Source: Sphingobacteriales bacterium UTBCD1 (lineage in GTDB: Bacteria > Bacteroidota > Bacteroidia > Chitinophagales > Chitinophagaceae). Taken from it: 54,985 bases of DNA. The stretch is taken from the NCBI GenBank assembly GCA_002066995.1, contig MWTC01000047.1:1-54985 (forward strand). The letters run 5' to 3'. Position numbers and translations under genes: made by a program. The number at the start of each line of letters is the position of its first letter. The stretch's first letter is position 1. The notes below the pieces were generated by a model that saw nothing but the letters and a program-made list of their open reading frames with translations, did no database searches and was not told the DNA's origin. Below, piece after piece: positions 52,604 to 54,985 of this stretch.

Positions 52604-52990
52604 TTAATTGGCAGGATATTCCGCATAATTCCGCGGCGTCTCGTAAAGCCTGATATGAAGATCCATTTTCAGATCAATAAAAGGCCTGAGTAATTCATAT
52701 ATCACTATAACAATGTTTTCGGTTGTCGGGTTCAGATTTTTGTGGTCAAATCGCTGATGTACTTCCCGGCGTACAAGATCCGAGAGCGCTTTTGTATCCA
52801 TTACATAACCGGTCTTCTCGTCCACTTCACCGGTCACTTTTACTTCCAGTTCATAATTATGCCCGTGATAATTGGGCAGGGCACATTTATCAAACACCCT
52901 TTCATTGGTAGCATCATCCCATCCGGGGTTATACAACCGGTGTGCAGCATTGAAATGTTCTCTTCGGAAAACTGAAACTCTTTTTCCCAT
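52604..52990 (-). CDS. queD: 6-pyruvoyl/6-carboxytetrahydropterin synthase, paralogue 1
   Basis: The 128-residue enzyme of the PTPS/QueD fold shows zinc ligands His17 (EHFNAAHRL), His42 and His44 (YHGHNYELEV), the catalytic Cys36, the Asp82-His83 pair (FDHKNLN), and the pterin-anchoring Glu117 (RLYETP). The Cys-to-HGH spacing is C-x5-HGH, the pattern given for 6-pyruvoyltetrahydropterin synthase (PTPS-II), not the C-x3-HGH of typical QueD. Pro39 stands where its neighbour has Glu. It could supply queE at 23135 or make a biopterin precursor. The symbol queD is by fold. It lies between queD2 and folE. Confidence 0.85.
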   Translation of the reverse strand: MGKRVSVFRREHFNAAHRLYNPGWDDATNERVFDKCALPNYHGHNYELEVKVTGEVDEKTGYVMDTKALSDLVRREVHQRFDHKNLNPTTENIVIVIYELLRPFIDLKMDLHIRLYETPRNYAEYPAN

Positions 52991-53065
52991 ATAATCAATT
53001 TTACAATTTCACTCTATCGTGAATGGCTATGATTAAGATCTGTACATCCCGGTATCTTAACCCAT

Positions 53066-53476
53066 TCAATTTCCGTAATATTCAACGTAGATCAGCGGTG
53101 TTTCATACAATTTTATACAATGCAGCTGAACATGTTCCGGCAGGTGCGGTTTTAGCTGATTCCAGACACCTATTGCCAAATTTTCTGTACTGCATATTTT
53201 TCCTTCCATAAAATCAACATCTACATTCAGATTGCGGTGATCCACTGTATCTATTACGTATTCTTTAATGATTGTACTCAATTGCTTCACATCAATCAGG
53301 AAACCCGTCCCGCTTTCAGGTTCTCCTTTTACCGTTACGAGTAACTCATAATTATGTCCATGCCAGTTTTCATTGGCACATTTTCCAAAAATCTGTTCAT
53401 TTTTTTCATAGCTCCACTCGGGGTTGAATAACCGGTGTGCTGCATTAAAATGTTCTGACCTGGTTAAATATATCAT
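53066..53476 (-). CDS. 6-pyruvoyl/6-carboxytetrahydropterin synthase, paralogue 2
   Basis: The 136-residue protein is a second PTPS-fold enzyme, similar to its downstream neighbour. It has zinc ligands His14 (EHFNAAHRL), His39 and His41 (WHGHNYELLV), Cys33, the Asp79-His80 pair (VDHRNLN) and Glu126 (KLYETP). The motif is CANENWHGH. It satisfies both C-x5-HGH and, through Glu36, E-x2-HGH, the signature of PTPS-III enzymes, which make 6-hydroxymethyl-dihydropterin for folate. It is the first gene of the operon with queD and folE. A -7 box (TACCTTTG) is at 53504-53511. A small insertion (VDVDFMEGKICST) precedes the C-terminal part. Confidence 0.85.
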   Translation of the reverse strand: MIYLTRSEHFNAAHRLFNPEWSYEKNEQIFGKCANENWHGHNYELLVTVKGEPESGTGFLIDVKQLSTIIKEYVIDTVDHRNLNVDVDFMEGKICSTENLAIGVWNQLKPHLPEHVQLHCIKLYETPLIYVEYYGN

Positions 53477-53503
53477 TTGTATTTCTTTTCAAAAAAGAAT
53501 TAC

Positions 53504-53511
53504 AAAGGTAG
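53504..53511 (-). promoter_or_regulatory. Putative -7 box of the pterin operon
   Basis: TACCTTTG on the minus strand matches TAnnTTTG exactly, 27 bases before the ATG at 53476. No TTG lies at the expected -33 distance. Confidence 0.45.
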
Positions 53512-53683
53512 CCAAATCGGACTGCCTTTACCTTAAATCACTCTTATTTGCCTGTTCGAAAAAGTTCAAATCAAATTTTCAGCCTTCCAAACAATATGAG
53601 TTTTGAAAAAAAGCACGGGAAACATTAACCAGAAGGTTTCACAGGTATCCGGCCCCGGAAAATCACTAAGCCAATATTAAACA

Positions 53684-53716
53684 TAAAAAAAATGCCATCC
53701 TTTTAAAAAGATGGCA
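53684..53716 (-). terminator. Rho-independent terminator of the response regulator gene
   Basis: On the minus strand TGCCATC and GATGGCA (53710-53716 with 53693-53699) pair around a 10-base loop and are followed by TTTTTTTT. It lies 21 bases past the stop. Confidence 0.85.
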
Positions 53717-53737
53717 CCACGGTTAGTGTACTCAAGA

Positions 53738-54412
53738 TTAATGCTGTTCCACTATGCCAGCCTTTACGGCATATAATACCAGTCCGGCCATAGATTTAGT
53801 TCCTGTTTTGGTTTTCAATTTATCGCGGATTGCTTCTACAGTACGTGGGCTGAGATCCACAATGTCTGCAATTTCTTTAGTGCTTTTTTCTTCGCACATC
53901 AGTTTCAGTATTGTAATCTCTTTTTCTGTAAGTTGAACATCCTGTGGCATGGAAGACTCATGTGTACGTTTGGTACGAAGCCCGCTAAGAAGAGCCTTAT
54001 TTGTCAGATCATTGAAATAAAAGTCCTGCTCATAAACTCCCCTGATCGCTTCATAAATCATTTCAGAGCCGGATTCTTTGGTTAAATAAGAATTGGCGCC
54101 TATTTCCATCATTTTGGAAATAACTGAATGATCATTGTGCATGGAAAGCATGATCACTTTAACATCCGGGTATAATTTTTTTATCTCGGGCAAAGTAGTG
54201 AGGCCATCCATAATAGGCATTTGAATATCCAGTAATACGACATCAGGCTTGATGTGTTTGAGCAGGTTCAGCAATTGCATGCCATTCTCAGCTTCTGCCA
54301 CCATTTGAATATCCTTGCGGCTGGATAAAGATGTTTTTACTCCTGTACGGAACAATGCATGATCATCTGCAATGGCTACTTTAATTACTGTGTTGCTGTC
54401 GTGGTTTTTCAT
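53738..54412 (-). CDS. NarL/FixJ-type response regulator
   Basis: The 224-residue product has a receiver domain (VAIADDHALFRTGV, phospho-acceptor Asp in VVLLDIQMPIMDGL, VIMLSMHNDHS) and a LuxR-type HTH domain (LTEKEITILKLMCEEKSTKEIADIVDLS, RTVEAIRDKLKTKTGTK). It would be activated by a histidine kinase encoded elsewhere; none is in the window. I use the ATG at 54412, since the frame to 54490 adds 26 residues not seen in the family. Target genes are unknown. A terminator isolates it from the pterin operon. Confidence 0.92.
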   Translation of the reverse strand: MKNHDSNTVIKVAIADDHALFRTGVKTSLSSRKDIQMVAEAENGMQLLNLLKHIKPDVVLLDIQMPIMDGLTTLPEIKKLYPDVKVIMLSMHNDHSVISKMMEIGANSYLTKESGSEMIYEAIRGVYEQDFYFNDLTNKALLSGLRTKRTHESSMPQDVQLTEKEITILKLMCEEKSTKEIADIVDLSPRTVEAIRDKLKTKTGTKSMAGLVLYAVKAGIVEQH

Positions 54413-54985
54413 GGAACTTGTTATTAAATGAAAAATTAAAAAGTATTTGTTCTCGGATGCAAATTGAAAAATTCCTACAATATACACCATAGTAGAACTA
54501 CTTGATTTTCGATTTGTGGAAACTACCGATAATATTACAGGTAGGATTGCAGCTGAAACTTTCGAAAGTTTACGAAACGAAAACCATGAAGTTTTACGGG
54601 AAGATCAGTAATTACCGATGATTAAAAATCGGGCGGTTCTTCTCTTGCAGGCATTCATGGGTGCATATATTTTTGTTTCTGAAAGTTGATTGACAAGGAT
54701 GACTCGTTTTTCCCACTCATCCAATGTCCTGAACCGTCCAGAAAGTTATTTCCAATTCCTTTGAAAAATCAAACGACACTCTCCCCATCAATCAACTTTC
54801 TTCTTTACTCTCCTGATCGTAATTAAAAAGAAAGGCAGCAAAAAAAATTATCAAGCAATGTATAAAACCGTAAACCCGTGAAAAAAAACTGATTATCCCT
54901 AAAAATTTTGTCCTTATGGAATCTTCACACTAAAATTTTTCTTTTTTTCATAACAGTAACAAGAGGCTGTCTCAAAAGGGCAGCC
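54413..54985. other. Gene-free right edge with possible insertion-sequence end
   Basis: I find no credible gene in this 573-bp stretch. A frame open from 54468 to 54608 lacks a start codon. The last bases look like an insertion-sequence terminus (54962-54985). Confidence 0.5.
54962..54985. mobile_element. Possible terminal inverted repeat of an insertion sequence (truncated)
   Basis: GAGGCTGTCTCAAAAGGG near the window end resembles the terminal inverted repeats I recall for IS1182-like elements in Bacteroidota (GAGGCTGTCTCAAAA). If so, the transposase lies just beyond the window. No matching inverted copy was seen inside the window. Confidence 0.4.

Larger units (their letters stand above)
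53477..53737. other. Intergenic region between the response regulator and pterin operon
   Basis: It holds the -7 box of the pterin operon near 53504 and the response-regulator terminator near 53690-53716. I see no gene in it. Confidence 0.6.

Noticed and set aside
54468-54608. Open frame of 47 codons upstream of the response regulator on the plus strand.
   Set aside because: It has no ATG, GTG or TTG in a suitable place, no promoter, and no recognised family. The amino-acid make-up is plausible but not enough.

Overview
The window comes from a chromosome of the phylum Bacteroidota, most likely the Chitinophagaceae or a close relative. The evidence is a 2394-residue SprA (type IX secretion translocon), a SusC/SusD pair with an accessory lipoprotein, a C-terminal CHU_C/type B sorting domain, PD40-OmpA envelope proteins, an Lnb-type (DUF4105) protein, and repeated Bacteroidota promoters of the form TTG-N16..21-TAnnTTTG. 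I saw no phage, CRISPR array, rRNA or intact tRNA.

Layout. 1-5640: a NimA-like flavoprotein, a phospholipase D-family enzyme, and a minus-strand run of CPBP protease, B12-dependent ribonucleotide reductase and YdjM-like membrane protein. 5640-6210: a gene-free stretch with two identical 79-bp palindromic repeats, the second fused to the 5' half of a tRNA gene. 6200-13000: housekeeping genes, namely a fused 2-oxoacid dehydrogenase E1, a FAH-family hydrolase, pth, rplY, prs, radC and a DUF3467 protein. 13100-19060: a SusC-SusD-lipoprotein uptake operon with no degradative enzyme beside it. 19200-22100: two outer-membrane barrel proteins in an overlapping operon, one with a helix-hairpin-helix domain. 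22200-35900: mostly plus-strand genes, namely folD, queE, a PorE-like TPR/PD40/OmpA protein, dprA, a CHU_C-tailed secreted protein, guaB, an Lnb-like lipoprotein acyltransferase candidate, an alpha/beta hydrolase, an SDR, a small secreted protein and an OmpA-family protein. 36061-43876: ruvA and sprA on the minus strand. 44019-50930: fabH, dinB and a plus-strand operon of a trans-sulfuration enzyme, a beta-lactamase-fold serine hydrolase, an N-acyl-D-amino-acid deacylase-like protein and a GNAT. 50935-54412: fabD, a pterin operon (two tandem 6-pyruvoyl/6-carboxytetrahydropterin synthases plus folE) and a NarL-type response regulator. The last bases resemble the terminal inverted repeat of an insertion sequence that continues past the window.

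Most of the window is ordinary core genome. The points most worth a second look are: (i) tandem pterin synthases that differ at the residue thought to decide the reaction; (ii) the repeat/tRNA hybrid; (iii) a deacylase-like protein that has lost the amidohydrolase HxH motif; (iv) promoters placed so close to start codons that several mRNAs should be leaderless; (v) the Lnb-like enzyme and the HhH-barrel operon, which are under-described Bacteroidota envelope functions.

Starts were chosen from homology, signal peptides and promoter position. Several differ from the longest open frame.
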